Of a stretch of DNA of 64,000 bases, positions 8,278 to 18,413 are shown piece by piece; within the stretch, counting starts at the first letter, position 1; each line of letters starts with the position of its first letter. The notes beneath the pieces are model-generated. The model saw only the letters and a list, made by a program, of their open reading frames with translations, was not told the origin of the DNA and did not search any database. This stretch comes from Spongiihabitans sp965206355 (GTDB lineage: Bacteria; Pseudomonadota; Gammaproteobacteria; Arenicellales; Poriferihabitantaceae), in assembly GCA_965206355.1 (NCBI GenBank), contig OZ242212.1:1984001-2048000 (forward strand), written 5' to 3'. The translations under genes were made by a program, and so were the position numbers.

Positions 8278-9678
8278 ATGCAACCGATTGATATTGGATT
8301 GGTGGTTACTGGCATGATGTTTGTGGCTGTTTTACTGGGAATGCGTGTCGCCTTTGCCACTGCCCTGGCCGGATTGATCGGGCTGGTGTGGATATTCTGG
8401 GCAAAGTTTGGCTATGATCCTGATCGCTTCTTAAAAGCCCTGACCATTGCCACTAAACAAGCCGGACAGGTTCCTCATTCAAAAGTATCCAGTCAGGTTC
8501 TGTCGCTGATTCCGACCTTTATTCTGATTGGCTATCTCGCCTATTATGCCGGAATGACCCGATCCTTGTTTGAGGCGGCAAAACGCTGGTTCGCATGGTT
8601 GCCCGGCGGACTGGCCGTGTCCACGGTCTTTGCCACCGCAGGATTTGCCGCAGTATCTGGTGCCTCTGTCGCAACCGCGGCAGTATTCTCACGTATCGCC
8701 ATTCCCGAAATGCTGTCCATTGGTTATGATAAACGCTTTGCCGCCGGAGTCGTGGCGGCAGCGGGTACGCTTGCCAGCCTGATTCCGCCATCGGCTATAT
8801 TGGTAATTTATGCCATCATTGTTGAGCAAGACGTGGGCAAACTGCTACTGGCAGGATTTGTCCCCGGGCTGTTCTCGGCAATCATCTATGCCACACTGAT
8901 TATCGGTATGGCACTGGCATTCAAAAATTTCGGGCCACCCGTTACTGGCTTTAGTTGGAAAGAGCGTTTTATCGCTTTACCAGCAGCGCTACCGATTGTC
9001 GCCGTTGTCGTCGTCATCATTTTCTTTGTCTATAACCCATTTGGTGGCGATGCCTGGGGTACGCCTACGGAAGGAGGTGCAATCGGTGCTTTTATCGTAT
9101 TTTGCGTAGCGATTTATCATGGGATGCGCTGGTCTCAATTGAAAGATGCTCTGCTCGAAACCGCGAAGCTAAGCGTCATGATATTTACCATCATCTGGGG
9201 CGTACTCATCTATGTTCGCTTCCTCGGCTTTGCACATCTGCCACAAGCCTTTTCGGACTGGATCACCAGCTTGGAACAAAGTCCGATGCTCACCCTGATT
9301 CTCATTCTACTCGCCTATGCGGTACTGGGTATGTTTATGGACGCTATCGGTATGTTACTGCTGACACTGCCCGTGGTTTACCCGGCAGTTATGGCATTAA
9401 ATGGTGGTGAATATGTCTCGGCGGCTGACAGCGTATTTGGAATGTCCGGACCATATTGTGCCATCTGGTTCGGGATATTGGTGGTAAAAATGGCAGAGTT
9501 CTGTTTAATCACACCCCCGATTGGGCTAAACTGTTTCGTCGTCGCTGGTGTTCGCGATGACCTGTCGGTTCAGGACGTATTCAAAGGCGTTACCCCGTTT
9601 TTCATCGCTGATGCCATCACCATCACACTATTGGTTGCCTTTCCATTCATTGTGCTATGGCTGCCGTCACAAATTTAG
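8278..9678 (+). CDS. dctM: TRAP transporter large permease (DctM family)
   Basis: 466 residues, very hydrophobic, with about twelve membrane segments: the transport subunit that moves substrate with sodium. Family features seen: GMRVAFATALAGLIGLVW at the N-terminus, GFAAVSGASVATAAVFSRIA with small-residue packing, LIPPSAILVIYAI in the middle, and MFMDAIGMLLLTLPVVYP and LITPPIGLNCFVVAGV near the C-terminus. Length and order match a complete DctM. Operon with dctP and dctQ; dnaX converges from the other side. Confidence 0.92.
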   Translation: MQPIDIGLVVTGMMFVAVLLGMRVAFATALAGLIGLVWIFWAKFGYDPDRFLKALTIATKQAGQVPHSKVSSQVLSLIPTFILIGYLAYYAGMTRSLFEAAKRWFAWLPGGLAVSTVFATAGFAAVSGASVATAAVFSRIAIPEMLSIGYDKRFAAGVVAAAGTLASLIPPSAILVIYAIIVEQDVGKLLLAGFVPGLFSAIIYATLIIGMALAFKNFGPPVTGFSWKERFIALPAALPIVAVVVVIIFFVYNPFGGDAWGTPTEGGAIGAFIVFCVAIYHGMRWSQLKDALLETAKLSVMIFTIIWGVLIYVRFLGFAHLPQAFSDWITSLEQSPMLTLILILLAYAVLGMFMDAIGMLLLTLPVVYPAVMALNGGEYVSAADSVFGMSGPYCAIWFGILVVKMAEFCLITPPIGLNCFVVAGVRDDLSVQDVFKGVTPFFIADAITITLLVAFPFIVLWLPSQI

Positions 9679-9805
9679 CTCCCCATCCGGCAAACCGCAC
9701 AATAAGTATAACGGCAGTGTCGTCCCACTCCTCATTCTGACAGGAAGAACCGAATGGCGAGGGGTTTGATTTGCCCTGTCTGATAAGCGGCTATACAGGG
9801 AGAAA

Positions 9806-11506
9806 TCAGTCTGATTTTATCGAGTCGTTGACAATTTCCGCATCAAACAGATCAACCAATTCCTGCACATTGCTGTCGTGCGTGAATGCCTGACGGGCAC
9901 TGGATTCTTTTTGTTCTTGTTCTTTGTTAAATTGTCGGGCTGGGGTTTCAAGATCAGCATCGGCATCATCAGTTTTGACGTTGAGTTTTATATCCAGCGA
10001 CAAATAATCTCTGCAATGTTGTTCAATTTCTTTTAATCGCTTGTCATTACACAGATGTCTGCTGGCAGAATCCAGCGTCAGATTTACGGTTTTTCCAGCG
10101 ACAGATTGTGGCAACATATTCATCAGTATTTGTTTTGAAAGCCCTTTTAGGCCTAAATCACATATAAATCGCTGCCACCCTTCAGGATTCATAAATGTTT
10201 GCGGATTTATTGTCGGCGCATTGGCAAGCGCTTCGCTTGACACTTCGGTTTCGATCTCTGACACGATGGCTTCGTTTTCGACTATTGCTTTTGCTTTTGC
10301 TTGTTCTTGTGCTATCGCTTGTTTGGGCGCAGTCGCTCGGCTGGATGGTGTTGCGGGGTGTGCTGCCTTTGCACCTGCTTTTGCCGTGACTTGAGAAGTA
10401 GTGCGCCGATGCGGTTGAAATGCCAGCATCCGCATCAGTATCATTTCAAACCCTGATCTCGGGTCCGGGGCAACATCGAAATCCCGTTTACCCATTATGG
10501 CGATTTGATAGAATAATTGCAGGATTTCTGCATCAGTAGCCTTGGCAATATCGCTCAGGTAAGTGCTGTCTATACCCTTCCATTCAACGGCTTGCGGGCT
10601 TACCTGATACAACGAAACATTATGAATCAAGCTCAGTAATTCATCCACTGCCGCCCCATAATCAACAGCACGTTCTGCCATTTTCGCTATGATTTCCAAT
10701 ACTGCCACCCCTTTTTCGGTGGTGTGCGACTCTGCAATGAGTTGCCTCAGCAGTTGCATAATAAACTGGTCGTCTATCATTCCAAGCATTGCCCGCACCT
10801 GTTCAGCATTAATATCGCCATCACTAAACGCAATCGCCTGATCAAGCAAACTCAAGGCATCACGTACACTACCATTTGCAGATCGTGCCAGAATCATCAA
10901 GGCGGATGGTTGGTATTTGATTTTTTCTGCATCCAGAATTTTTTCGAGTTGGGCAAACAAGCGAACGATGTCCACCGACTTGAGATTGAACTGAATGCAA
11001 CGAGACAGAATCGTTGTCGGTAACTTTTGTGGATTGGTGGTCGCCAACAAAAACTTGACATGCTCAGGTGGCTCTTCCAGCGTCTTGAGCAGGGCATTGA
11101 AGCTATGGATGGAGAGCATGTGCACTTCGTCAATCAGGTAAACCTTGTAGCGTCCCTGAGTCGGCGTATATTGCACATTATCAAGCAGTTTACGGGTGTC
11201 ATCAACTTTCGTTCTGGAGGCAGCGTCAACCTCAATCAAATCAACGAAATTCCCCTGCTCGACACTCCGACAAACCACACACTCGCCACAAGGTTCGGCA
11301 CTAACGCCGACCTCGCAATTCAATGATTTAGCAAAGATTCGTGCCAACGTGGTTTTGCCAACCCCACGGGTTCCAGTAAACAGGAAGGCATGATGGACAC
11401 GCTGGCTATTGAGCGCATTGGTCAGCGCCGAAACAACATGCGCCTGCCCGACTACCTCAGGAAATACTTTTGGTCGCCATTTTCGAGCAAGTGCAAGATA
11501 ACTCAT
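9806..11506 (-). CDS. dnaX: DNA polymerase III subunits gamma/tau
   Basis: 566-residue clamp-loader ATPase. The AAA+ module (about 1-240) has Walker A GTRGVGKTTLARIFAKSLNC, a zinc-binding Cys cluster (CEVG...CGECVVC), and DEVHML followed by FNALLKTLEEPPEHVKF. Domain III follows, then an Ala/Lys/Glu-rich linker (about 375-430) and a tau-like C-terminal domain. I looked for an A-AAA-AAG slippery heptamer in the linker and found none, so a programmed gamma product is not evident. The SRP RNA gene lies upstream on the same strand, a common arrangement; no ybaB or recR follows. Confidence 0.96.
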   Translation of the reverse strand: MSYLALARKWRPKVFPEVVGQAHVVSALTNALNSQRVHHAFLFTGTRGVGKTTLARIFAKSLNCEVGVSAEPCGECVVCRSVEQGNFVDLIEVDAASRTKVDDTRKLLDNVQYTPTQGRYKVYLIDEVHMLSIHSFNALLKTLEEPPEHVKFLLATTNPQKLPTTILSRCIQFNLKSVDIVRLFAQLEKILDAEKIKYQPSALMILARSANGSVRDALSLLDQAIAFSDGDINAEQVRAMLGMIDDQFIMQLLRQLIAESHTTEKGVAVLEIIAKMAERAVDYGAAVDELLSLIHNVSLYQVSPQAVEWKGIDSTYLSDIAKATDAEILQLFYQIAIMGKRDFDVAPDPRSGFEMILMRMLAFQPHRRTTSQVTAKAGAKAAHPATPSSRATAPKQAIAQEQAKAKAIVENEAIVSEIETEVSSEALANAPTINPQTFMNPEGWQRFICDLGLKGLSKQILMNMLPQSVAGKTVNLTLDSASRHLCNDKRLKEIEQHCRDYLSLDIKLNVKTDDADADLETPARQFNKEQEQKESSARQAFTHDSNVQELVDLFDAEIVNDSIKSD

Positions 11507-11594
11507 TTATTTCTTTAACTTATTAATTTCTTTGATTTTTTTAGCACTGTCCCGCTATTTATGCGGGCACTACTTGAGGTTAAACACTGGCAGA

Positions 11595-11712
11595 GGTGGC
11601 GGGTCCAGCATACCTTACCCTAACACCCGAAATTGTTGCTACGGCTGCTTCCTTCCGGACCTGACCGGGTTAACAACGCATCGCCATCAGGGAGGCACAC
11701 TTTCGCCGCCAT
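11595..11712 (-). ncRNA. ffs: Signal recognition particle 4.5S RNA
   Basis: On the minus strand the universally conserved domain IV apical hairpin is present: GGTCAGGTCCGGAAGG, then AAGCAGCC. The flanks pair into one long rod, with a 5' end near GGCGGCGAAAG and a 3' end near GACCCGCCACC. The size (about 118 nt) suits a 4.5S RNA. It works with Ffh to target nascent membrane proteins. The exact ends are inferred from pairing. Confidence 0.9.
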
Positions 11713-11978
11713 AGATCAAACATCTTGTTCCGGTTGTTAGCAGTTGATGAAACCTAATCCATTCCAGAACCCGTCTATTTTATGCCATTTGTGTTAGAAG
11801 TAAATAGAACTGTCCGGATAATTAACACATAAACTGTCCGCTTTGGTAACGCCGATGATGGAGCATAAGATAAAACAGATAATTTACTCGTAACATTCTC
11901 CATTTTTACTTCCCAACTTTTCATTAAGGATATGTTAGGATTTTAATTATTTGCTCGTATTGTCGATTCATAAATCCA
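11713..11978. other. Intergenic region between ffs and putA
   Basis: 266 bp without a recognisable gene. It must hold the promoters of ffs (minus) and putA (plus). A 9-bp direct repeat AACTGTCCG occurs at 11808 and 11832. The longer string AACTGTCCGCTTT (11832-11844) recurs in inverted form at 6417-6429, upstream of the TRAP operon. Confidence 0.5.
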
Positions 11979-14900
11979 ATGAAGTTTTCAACCCCCTTTT
12001 CCGACGCCAACCCAAAACGTCGTGCAATTCGTGAGTATTACCATGCGGATGAGAGCGAATGTGTTGCGCAATTATTGCAATCATTCAATATTGCCGAAAC
12101 TGGCCGGAAAACTGACCAGAAAAATGTAGCTGGAAAAAATATAGCTACTGAAAATATACCCATAGAAAAGATACAAAAAGAAGCCATCAAACTGGTTAAA
12201 CAAATCCGCAAGCAAAACGAAAGTTATGGTGGCTTGGATGCCTTTCTGCAGGAATTCAAATTGTCCAGCGAGGAAGGGGTTGCACTGATGTGTTTGGCGG
12301 AAGCCTTGTTACGGGTTCCAGACGCAGATACTGCCGACCAACTGATTCAGGATAAATTAGCAGATGGTAACTGGGCGGCACACTTGAGTGAAAGCGAATC
12401 ATTTTTCGTCAATGCCTCAACCTGGGGGCTGATGCTGACGGGTAAAATCATCTCTTTGGATAAGGACGTGCTTGAGAATGCGGGTGATTATCTCGGCAAA
12501 CTGGTTGCCCGTGGCGGCGAGCCGCTGATTCGGGCAGCCGTTAAACAGGCGATGAAAATCATGGGCAAGCAATTTGTGCTGGCTGAAACTATCCAACGCG
12601 GCTTAAAAACTGCTGAATTCAGAGAAAAACAAGGCTATTGCTATTCTTATGATATGTTGGGCGAGGCGGCGCGTACCCATGACGATGCCAGACAATATGT
12701 GCAGGCATACCAAACCGCTATTGATGCCATCGGTCATAACAATGCGTCTGGAAATGTTCAGAAAAATAACGGAAGAATCAGCGAACATGACGCTAAAAAC
12801 AATCCTAGAAATAACCCTAATGCTCCCTATTGTTGCGCCGGTATTTCGGTAAAGCTATCGGCATTGCATCCGCGTTATGAGTATGCACAAGGGCAACGGG
12901 TTATGAATGAACTATTTCCGCGCTTAAAACAACTCTGCGTTCAGGCGGCATCATTTAATATCGGGCTGACTATTGATGCCGAGGAGTCTGAGCGTTTGGA
13001 TCCGTCATTGAGTCTATTACAAATGTTGTGTGAGGATGCTGATCTTGATGGCTGGAACGGATTGGGGTTTGTCGTTCAAGCCTATCAGAAACGTGCGCCG
13101 GCGGTCATCGACTGGATTGAGGCATTGGTGGTGCAGACGCAGCGTAAAATGATGATTCGCTTGGTTAAGGGGGCATACTGGGATTCGGAGATAAAAAAAG
13201 CGCAGGTCAATGGCTATTCGGGATACCCTGTCTATACGCGTAAAGTAACAACCGATGTGGCGTATCTGCTTTGTGCACGTAAATTGCTCAACAATGCCGA
13301 TGCGTTTTATCCGCTATTCGCAACACATAACGCGCTTACCGTGGTTTCGATATTAAACTTTGTCGGCGAGCGCCGCGATTTTGAATTTCAATGTTTGCAC
13401 GGCATGGGCGAAATCCTCTACCAGCAGGTTATAAAACAGTATAACGTCAACTGTCGAATTTATGCGCCAGTCGGGCCACATAAAAATTTGCTCGCCTATC
13501 TGGTCAGGCGGCTATTGGAAAATGGTGCCAATAGCTCTTTTGTAAATCGTCTGGTCGATAAGCATTTGCCCGTTGAAAATATCGTCGCCGATCCGTTGAC
13601 AACGCTGGCTGCCTTGCAGCACAAACCGCATCCGCATATCCCGTTACCACAGGACATTTATGGTGAGCGCACAAATTCGCAGGGCTTAAATCTTGATAAT
13701 GAGCTTGAGCTTGAGCAGTTTTTTCAACAGGCACGCACGTTCTATTCGAGACGCTGGCAAGCGCACCCCTTGCTTGCCACTAAAAAACAGTCTGGTGAAC
13801 AAGCTGCGCACAAGCATGGCAAGTCTAAACAGAAACTTGAACAGCGCAAGACTAAACCGGACACCCTTGCCGCATCAATGAGCGTGTACTCGGTATCTCC
13901 GGCAACCGGCAAAGCGATCGGAAGTGTGTTCAATGCCACAACCGATGACATCAACAATGCGGTCGCTAACGCCAATGCCAGCGCTGATCGCTGGAATCGA
14001 CTCAAAGGCAAGGCACGTGCCAAAATGCTGTACGCGGTTGCCGACTGTTTCGAAAAAAACCGTGATGAGTTATTAACGCTGTGTCTTATTGAAGCGGGAA
14101 AATCCTTAGCAGATTCCATTGCAGAACTGCGCGAAGCCGTTGATTTTCTGCGTTATTATGCACATCAGGCGGAAGCCGAGTTTGAACAACCACGCACCTT
14201 GTCCGGTCCCACCGGAGAACTTAACCAATGGTCGCTGCATGGGCGTGGTGTCTTCGTTTGCATCAGTCCGTGGAACTTTCCTCTGGCGATATTTACCGGG
14301 CAGATTAGTGCCGCCTTGGCAGCCGGCAACAGTGTCATTGCCAAACCTGCCGAACAGACCCCGATTATCGCCTATCGCGCAGTACAGCTTATGTACCAAT
14401 GCGGCATCCCCAAAGATGTCCTGCAACTACTTCCCGGCGATGGCTCAATGGTGGGATCAGCACTAATTAACCATCCGCATATTGACGGGGTTACTTTTAC
14501 CGGATCGACCGAGACCGCGAAACTGATTCAACAAAATCTGGCGAACAAACACGGACAAAATCGGCAAGCTGCCATTGTGCCACTGATTGCTGAAACCGGT
14601 GGTATCAATGCCATGATTGTGGATTCAACGGCATTACCTGAGCAAGTTGTTAGCGACACCATACAATCGGCATTTCAAAGTGCCGGACAACGCTGTTCAG
14701 CACTGCGCGTTCTATATCTACAAGAAGACATCGCCGATGAAATGATTGCCATGCTGATTGCTGCGATGGCAGAGTTGAAAGTCGGCGACCCCGCAGACAT
14801 CAGCACCGACATCGGGCCCATTATTGATGAACAAGCATTAAATTTACTGGTAACGCATATCGCAACATGCGAAAAACAAGGTGCCAGAGTGGCCAGAGGC

Positions 14901-15335
14901 GCACAGGTTCAAGGCGACTCGGCAGGCTATTATCTTAGCCCTGCTGTCATTGAAATCAGCGGCATTGGACAACTCAAAAAGGAAGTATTTGGTCCGATAC
15001 TGCATATCTGCCGATTTGCCGCATCCGATATTGACCGTGTCATTGATGACATCAATGGCATGGGTTATGGACTTACTTTCGGGATACATAGCCGCATTCA
15101 ATCCACCGTCAAAAGAATCACCCGCCGCATCAAAGTCGGCAATGTCTATGTCAACCGCAACACCATTGGCGCAGTCGTTGGCGTACAACCTTTCGGTGGC
15201 GAAGGCTTATCGGGGACGGGTCCAAAAGCCGGTGGCCCGCATTACCTGCACCGTTTCGCGGTAGAACGCTCGGTCAGCACCGATACCACTGCCGCTGGAG
15301 GAAATACCACGTTGTTGTCGTTAGAATCACTTTGA
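11979..15335 (+). CDS. putA: Bifunctional proline dehydrogenase / P5C dehydrogenase
   Basis: 1118 residues catalysing proline to glutamate. The FAD-dependent PRODH barrel covers about residues 190-540 (YSYDMLGEAA, GISVKLSALHPRYE, LVKGAYWDSEIK, ATHNALTV). The aldehyde dehydrogenase domain runs from about 630, with CISPWNFPLAIFTGQ, AETGGIN and the catalytic Cys in SAGQRCSALRVLYL. It lacks the N-terminal ribbon-helix-helix found in E. coli PutA, so it should be a catalytic-only PutA. Two odd insertions are visible: a repetitive Asn/Ile/Lys/Glu stretch near residues 48-70 and a Lys/Gln-rich linker (about 595-625, KHGKSKQKLEQRKTK). It stands alone, 234 bp before mtaD. Confidence 0.95.
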   Translation: MKFSTPFSDANPKRRAIREYYHADESECVAQLLQSFNIAETGRKTDQKNVAGKNIATENIPIEKIQKEAIKLVKQIRKQNESYGGLDAFLQEFKLSSEEGVALMCLAEALLRVPDADTADQLIQDKLADGNWAAHLSESESFFVNASTWGLMLTGKIISLDKDVLENAGDYLGKLVARGGEPLIRAAVKQAMKIMGKQFVLAETIQRGLKTAEFREKQGYCYSYDMLGEAARTHDDARQYVQAYQTAIDAIGHNNASGNVQKNNGRISEHDAKNNPRNNPNAPYCCAGISVKLSALHPRYEYAQGQRVMNELFPRLKQLCVQAASFNIGLTIDAEESERLDPSLSLLQMLCEDADLDGWNGLGFVVQAYQKRAPAVIDWIEALVVQTQRKMMIRLVKGAYWDSEIKKAQVNGYSGYPVYTRKVTTDVAYLLCARKLLNNADAFYPLFATHNALTVVSILNFVGERRDFEFQCLHGMGEILYQQVIKQYNVNCRIYAPVGPHKNLLAYLVRRLLENGANSSFVNRLVDKHLPVENIVADPLTTLAALQHKPHPHIPLPQDIYGERTNSQGLNLDNELELEQFFQQARTFYSRRWQAHPLLATKKQSGEQAAHKHGKSKQKLEQRKTKPDTLAASMSVYSVSPATGKAIGSVFNATTDDINNAVANANASADRWNRLKGKARAKMLYAVADCFEKNRDELLTLCLIEAGKSLADSIAELREAVDFLRYYAHQAEAEFEQPRTLSGPTGELNQWSLHGRGVFVCISPWNFPLAIFTGQISAALAAGNSVIAKPAEQTPIIAYRAVQLMYQCGIPKDVLQLLPGDGSMVGSALINHPHIDGVTFTGSTETAKLIQQNLANKHGQNRQAAIVPLIAETGGINAMIVDSTALPEQVVSDTIQSAFQSAGQRCSALRVLYLQEDIADEMIAMLIAAMAELKVGDPADISTDIGPIIDEQALNLLVTHIATCEKQGARVARGAQVQGDSAGYYLSPAVIEISGIGQLKKEVFGPILHICRFAASDIDRVIDDINGMGYGLTFGIHSRIQSTVKRITRRIKVGNVYVNRNTIGAVVGVQPFGGEGLSGTGPKAGGPHYLHRFAVERSVSTDTTAAGGNTTLLSLESL

Positions 15336-15569
15336 ATATACGCTTGCCATTACCAACAGAAATCTTGGGGTATCGTCTTGGAAGGTCTGTCAGAACAAGC
15401 AAGCAGACGCACAATCCGCGTATCAAGCCAGGGATAATGCTTCCATTGAAGCGGTGGTTCCGCTAATCCGTATTATAAATGCGTTCAGTCTAAATGCGAC
15501 AACTTGTGAAAATCGGCTACAAATTACATTAGAATCAACTCACATTTTCTTTCGCTTACAAGGTTATTT

Positions 15570-16883
15570 ATGCAGACAGTGGATAACATTATTTTACCCC
15601 ATTGGTTGATTCCGGTGGATGCTCGGCAGTCGGTGTTGCTGAATCACGCGGTTGTGGTGCATCAAGGTGAAATTGTTGAATTGGCTTCGGCGGATGCTAT
15701 CACCTCCAGATATGATGCCGATACCACCATCGTTCTGGACAATCATGCGCTGATCCCCGGGCTGATCAATGCACATACCCATGCGGCGATGACCTTATTT
15801 CGTGGCTATGCCGATGACCTACCTTTGGCACAGTGGCTATCCGATCATATCTGGCCGGCAGAGGCTAAGTGGGTTGATGCGGCTTTTGTTGAGGCAGGCG
15901 CAAATCTGGCTTGTGCAGAAATGATTTGCGGTGGAACGACCTGTTTTAATGACATGTATTATTTTCCAGATATGGTGGCACGCAGTGCAGAGGCGGCGGG
16001 TATGCGTGCTTGTGTCGGTATGATTGTTCTTGATTTTCCGACTGTATGGGCAGAAAATGCCGATGAGTACATCAGTAAGGGGCTGGCAATGCGCGATGAC
16101 TGGCGCCATTCCTCCCTGATTACCACCGCGTTTGCGCCGCACGCACCTTATACCGTATCCGATGAGCCGTTGCAGAGAATTGCGATTTTATCGGAGGAAC
16201 TCGATTGTCAGGTGCAGATGCATGTTCACGAAACTGCCCATGAGCTTGAGCTGTCTAATGCGCGTTATGGTATGCGCCCGATTGAGCGTCTGGCGAAATT
16301 AGGATTGCTCAGTCCGCGATTGTTGGCAGTACATATGACTCAGTTATTGCCCGCTGAGATACAAAGCATTGCCGAGCGTGGTGTTCATGTCGTGCATTGC
16401 CCTGAGTCTAATATGAAACTGGCAAGCGGTTTTTGTCCTGTCTCAAAATTAGCCGAGGCGGGTATTAACATCAGCCTCGGCAGTGATGGTGCATCCAGCA
16501 ATAATGATCTGGATATGTTCGGCGAAATGCGGATGGCAGCACTACTGGCAAAGGGGTTTAGCGAAAATACCGTTGCCTTCAATGCCCATGAGACTTTGGC
16601 GGCGGCAACAATAAATGGTGCAAGAGCCTTAGGTCTGGAGCATAGTATCGGCTCCATTGCAGCCGGCAAACAGGCGGATATGGTCGCCGTTGATTTATCG
16701 GCATATGCCACCCAACCGCTCTATCACCCGGTCAGTCAAATAGTGTACAGTGCGAGCAGGGATCAGGTGTCTGATGTTTGGGTCGCCGGACGGAGATTGC
16801 TTGAAAACGGCGAGCTAACTACGTTGGATTCTGCTCAAGTCTGCGCACTGGCGCAGCACTGGCATAACAAGATAAGTGCATAG
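15570..16883 (+). CDS. mtaD: 5'-methylthioadenosine / S-adenosylhomocysteine deaminase (TRZ/ATZ family)
   Basis: 437-residue amidohydrolase. The metal-binding HTHAAMTLFRGYADD, then MHVHET, AVHMTQL and the SDGASSNNDLDMF motif follow the MtaD/SahD pattern; an adenine-deaminating role on MTA or SAH is family knowledge. The start is the ATG after the AAGGTT-containing leader. The order mtaD-ubiG-HAD phosphatase here matches the conserved pseudomonad cluster, which supports the assignment over a generic triazine hydrolase-like protein. Confidence 0.88.
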   Translation: MQTVDNIILPHWLIPVDARQSVLLNHAVVVHQGEIVELASADAITSRYDADTTIVLDNHALIPGLINAHTHAAMTLFRGYADDLPLAQWLSDHIWPAEAKWVDAAFVEAGANLACAEMICGGTTCFNDMYYFPDMVARSAEAAGMRACVGMIVLDFPTVWAENADEYISKGLAMRDDWRHSSLITTAFAPHAPYTVSDEPLQRIAILSEELDCQVQMHVHETAHELELSNARYGMRPIERLAKLGLLSPRLLAVHMTQLLPAEIQSIAERGVHVVHCPESNMKLASGFCPVSKLAEAGINISLGSDGASSNNDLDMFGEMRMAALLAKGFSENTVAFNAHETLAAATINGARALGLEHSIGSIAAGKQADMVAVDLSAYATQPLYHPVSQIVYSASRDQVSDVWVAGRRLLENGELTTLDSAQVCALAQHWHNKISA

Positions 16884-16932
16884 CCGTGCATAATTAACTC
16901 ACTCCATTTAACCCTAACAACAGACATCGCTA

Positions 16933-17661
16933 ATGAATAAGAATTCGGCTAACGATTGCAATGTGGATGCGGCTGAAATCAAAAAATTCAGCGACTTGGC
17001 GAGCCGGTGGTGGGATAGCGAGGGCGAATTTAAGCCCCTGCATCAGCTTAACCCGTTACGCCTGAACTTTATTGATCAGCACTCGCCTTTGCAGGGGAAA
17101 TTAGTCCTAGATGTCGGCTGTGGTGGCGGTATTTTGAGTGAAGCTATGGTGTTGCGTGGTGCGAGTGTTACCGGTATTGATATGGGTGATGCCGCCCTGA
17201 ATGTTGCCCGATTACATGCTTTGGACAATGCGCTCAACATTGACTACCAACAAATTACTGCCGAGGGTTTGGCAATGTCTTCAGCAGACAAGTGGGATAT
17301 CGTAACCTGTATGGAGTTACTGGAACATGTTCCCAATCCTGCCCGTATCGTTCAAGCCTGTGCTGAAATGGTAAAGCCGGGTGGCACGGTTTATTTTTCG
17401 ACCATCAACCGTAACCCGAAGTCATTTTTACTGGCTATTGTCGGTGCCGAATATCTGCTCAAGTTATTGCCCAGAGGAACGCATAAATATGAAAAATTTA
17501 TCCGCCCCAGTGAGCTTAATCAATGGGGCGAGGCGGCGCATCTAAAGACCAAACAGTTAATCGGAATGCACTATAACCCGATATTGCAAAGTTACCGGTT
17601 GGGTGCAGGTCTGGATGTCAACTATATTATGCAAGCGACAAAACAACCGCAGTCATGTTAA
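16933..17661 (+). CDS. ubiG: Ubiquinone biosynthesis O-methyltransferase
   Basis: 242 residues; performs both O-methylations of the ubiquinone ring. Class I SAM fold with motif I VLDVGCGGGILSEAM, acidic GIDMGD, and the UbiG signature FSDLASRWWDSEGEFKPLHQ near the N-terminus plus RGTHKYEKFIRPSEL near the C-terminus. It lies 49 bp after mtaD and 59 bp before the HAD phosphatase, probably one operon. Confidence 0.96.
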   Translation: MNKNSANDCNVDAAEIKKFSDLASRWWDSEGEFKPLHQLNPLRLNFIDQHSPLQGKLVLDVGCGGGILSEAMVLRGASVTGIDMGDAALNVARLHALDNALNIDYQQITAEGLAMSSADKWDIVTCMELLEHVPNPARIVQACAEMVKPGGTVYFSTINRNPKSFLLAIVGAEYLLKLLPRGTHKYEKFIRPSELNQWGEAAHLKTKQLIGMHYNPILQSYRLGAGLDVNYIMQATKQPQSC

Positions 17662-17720
17662 AGCAATCAGCTTGAATAATTATTGAGCCAGTCCTATCCC
17701 TATCATCCAGCCCTATCATA

Positions 17721-18380
17721 ATGAGTCAAAGATTCGATGGTTTTCTGTTTGATCTGGACGGCACGTTGCTGGACACTTATGAGGATATGGGTAATGCCTT
17801 AAATACGGTTTTGGACAACCACAACAAACCGCCTCTGCCTCTGCAAGCCATCAGACCTTTTGTCTCCAAAGGCGGTATGGTCATGGTCTGTTTGGCGTTT
17901 AAGTGCAAACCCGAAAGCACGCAGTCTTGGGCGTTGTGGCATGAATTGCTGGACAGCTACCTGCAGGCAATCAGTGTACGGACAACACTGTTTGCGGGTA
18001 TGGATTCAATATTGGAAGCCGTCGAAAGCAGTGGCAGAAAATGGGGAATCGTAACCAACAAACCCGCCTTTTTAACCGAGCCATTGCTACGCGCATTACA
18101 GCTTGACAGACGTGCCGGATGCGTAGTTAGTGGCGACACCCTGTCCGAAAAAAAACCTCACCCTGCCCCCTTATTACACGCCTGCAAACAGATCAACACA
18201 GACCCGAACCGAACCCTGTACATTGGCGACGATGAGCGCGATGTAGAAGCTGGAAGAGCGGCAGGTATGAGTACGCTGGCAGCTGCCTGGGGCTATATTG
18301 TTGCACAGGACGATCCTGCTTTATGGAATGCAGACGGGGTTATCCAGCAACCACAGGACATTGCCGACTGGCTGGATTAG
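17721..18380 (+). CDS. HAD phosphatase, MupP/Gph type
   Basis: 219-residue haloacid dehalogenase hydrolase. Motif I is FDLDGTLLDT, motif II GIVTNKPA, motif III Lys in SEKKPHPAPLL and motif IV GDDERDVEAGRAAGM, with a small helical cap. By sequence it could be phosphoglycolate phosphatase (Gph). The position directly after ubiG, as in pseudomonads, favours MupP, the N-acetylmuramate 6-phosphate phosphatase of cell-wall recycling. I leave the symbol empty because the two cannot be separated by eye. Confidence 0.85.
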   Translation: MSQRFDGFLFDLDGTLLDTYEDMGNALNTVLDNHNKPPLPLQAIRPFVSKGGMVMVCLAFKCKPESTQSWALWHELLDSYLQAISVRTTLFAGMDSILEAVESSGRKWGIVTNKPAFLTEPLLRALQLDRRAGCVVSGDTLSEKKPHPAPLLHACKQINTDPNRTLYIGDDERDVEAGRAAGMSTLAAAWGYIVAQDDPALWNADGVIQQPQDIADWLD

Positions 18381-18413
18381 TCAGCAGAGTACATTGAATC
18401 TGGCGCATTATCC

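Noticed and set aside
10190..10440. Possible programmed frameshift in dnaX for gamma
   Set aside because: No A-AAA-AAG-type heptamer or frame arrangement was found in the linker.
15336..15569. Search for a gene or terminator between putA and mtaD
   Set aside because: No stable hairpin with a T-run and no coding frame with an SD; presumably the mtaD promoter region.
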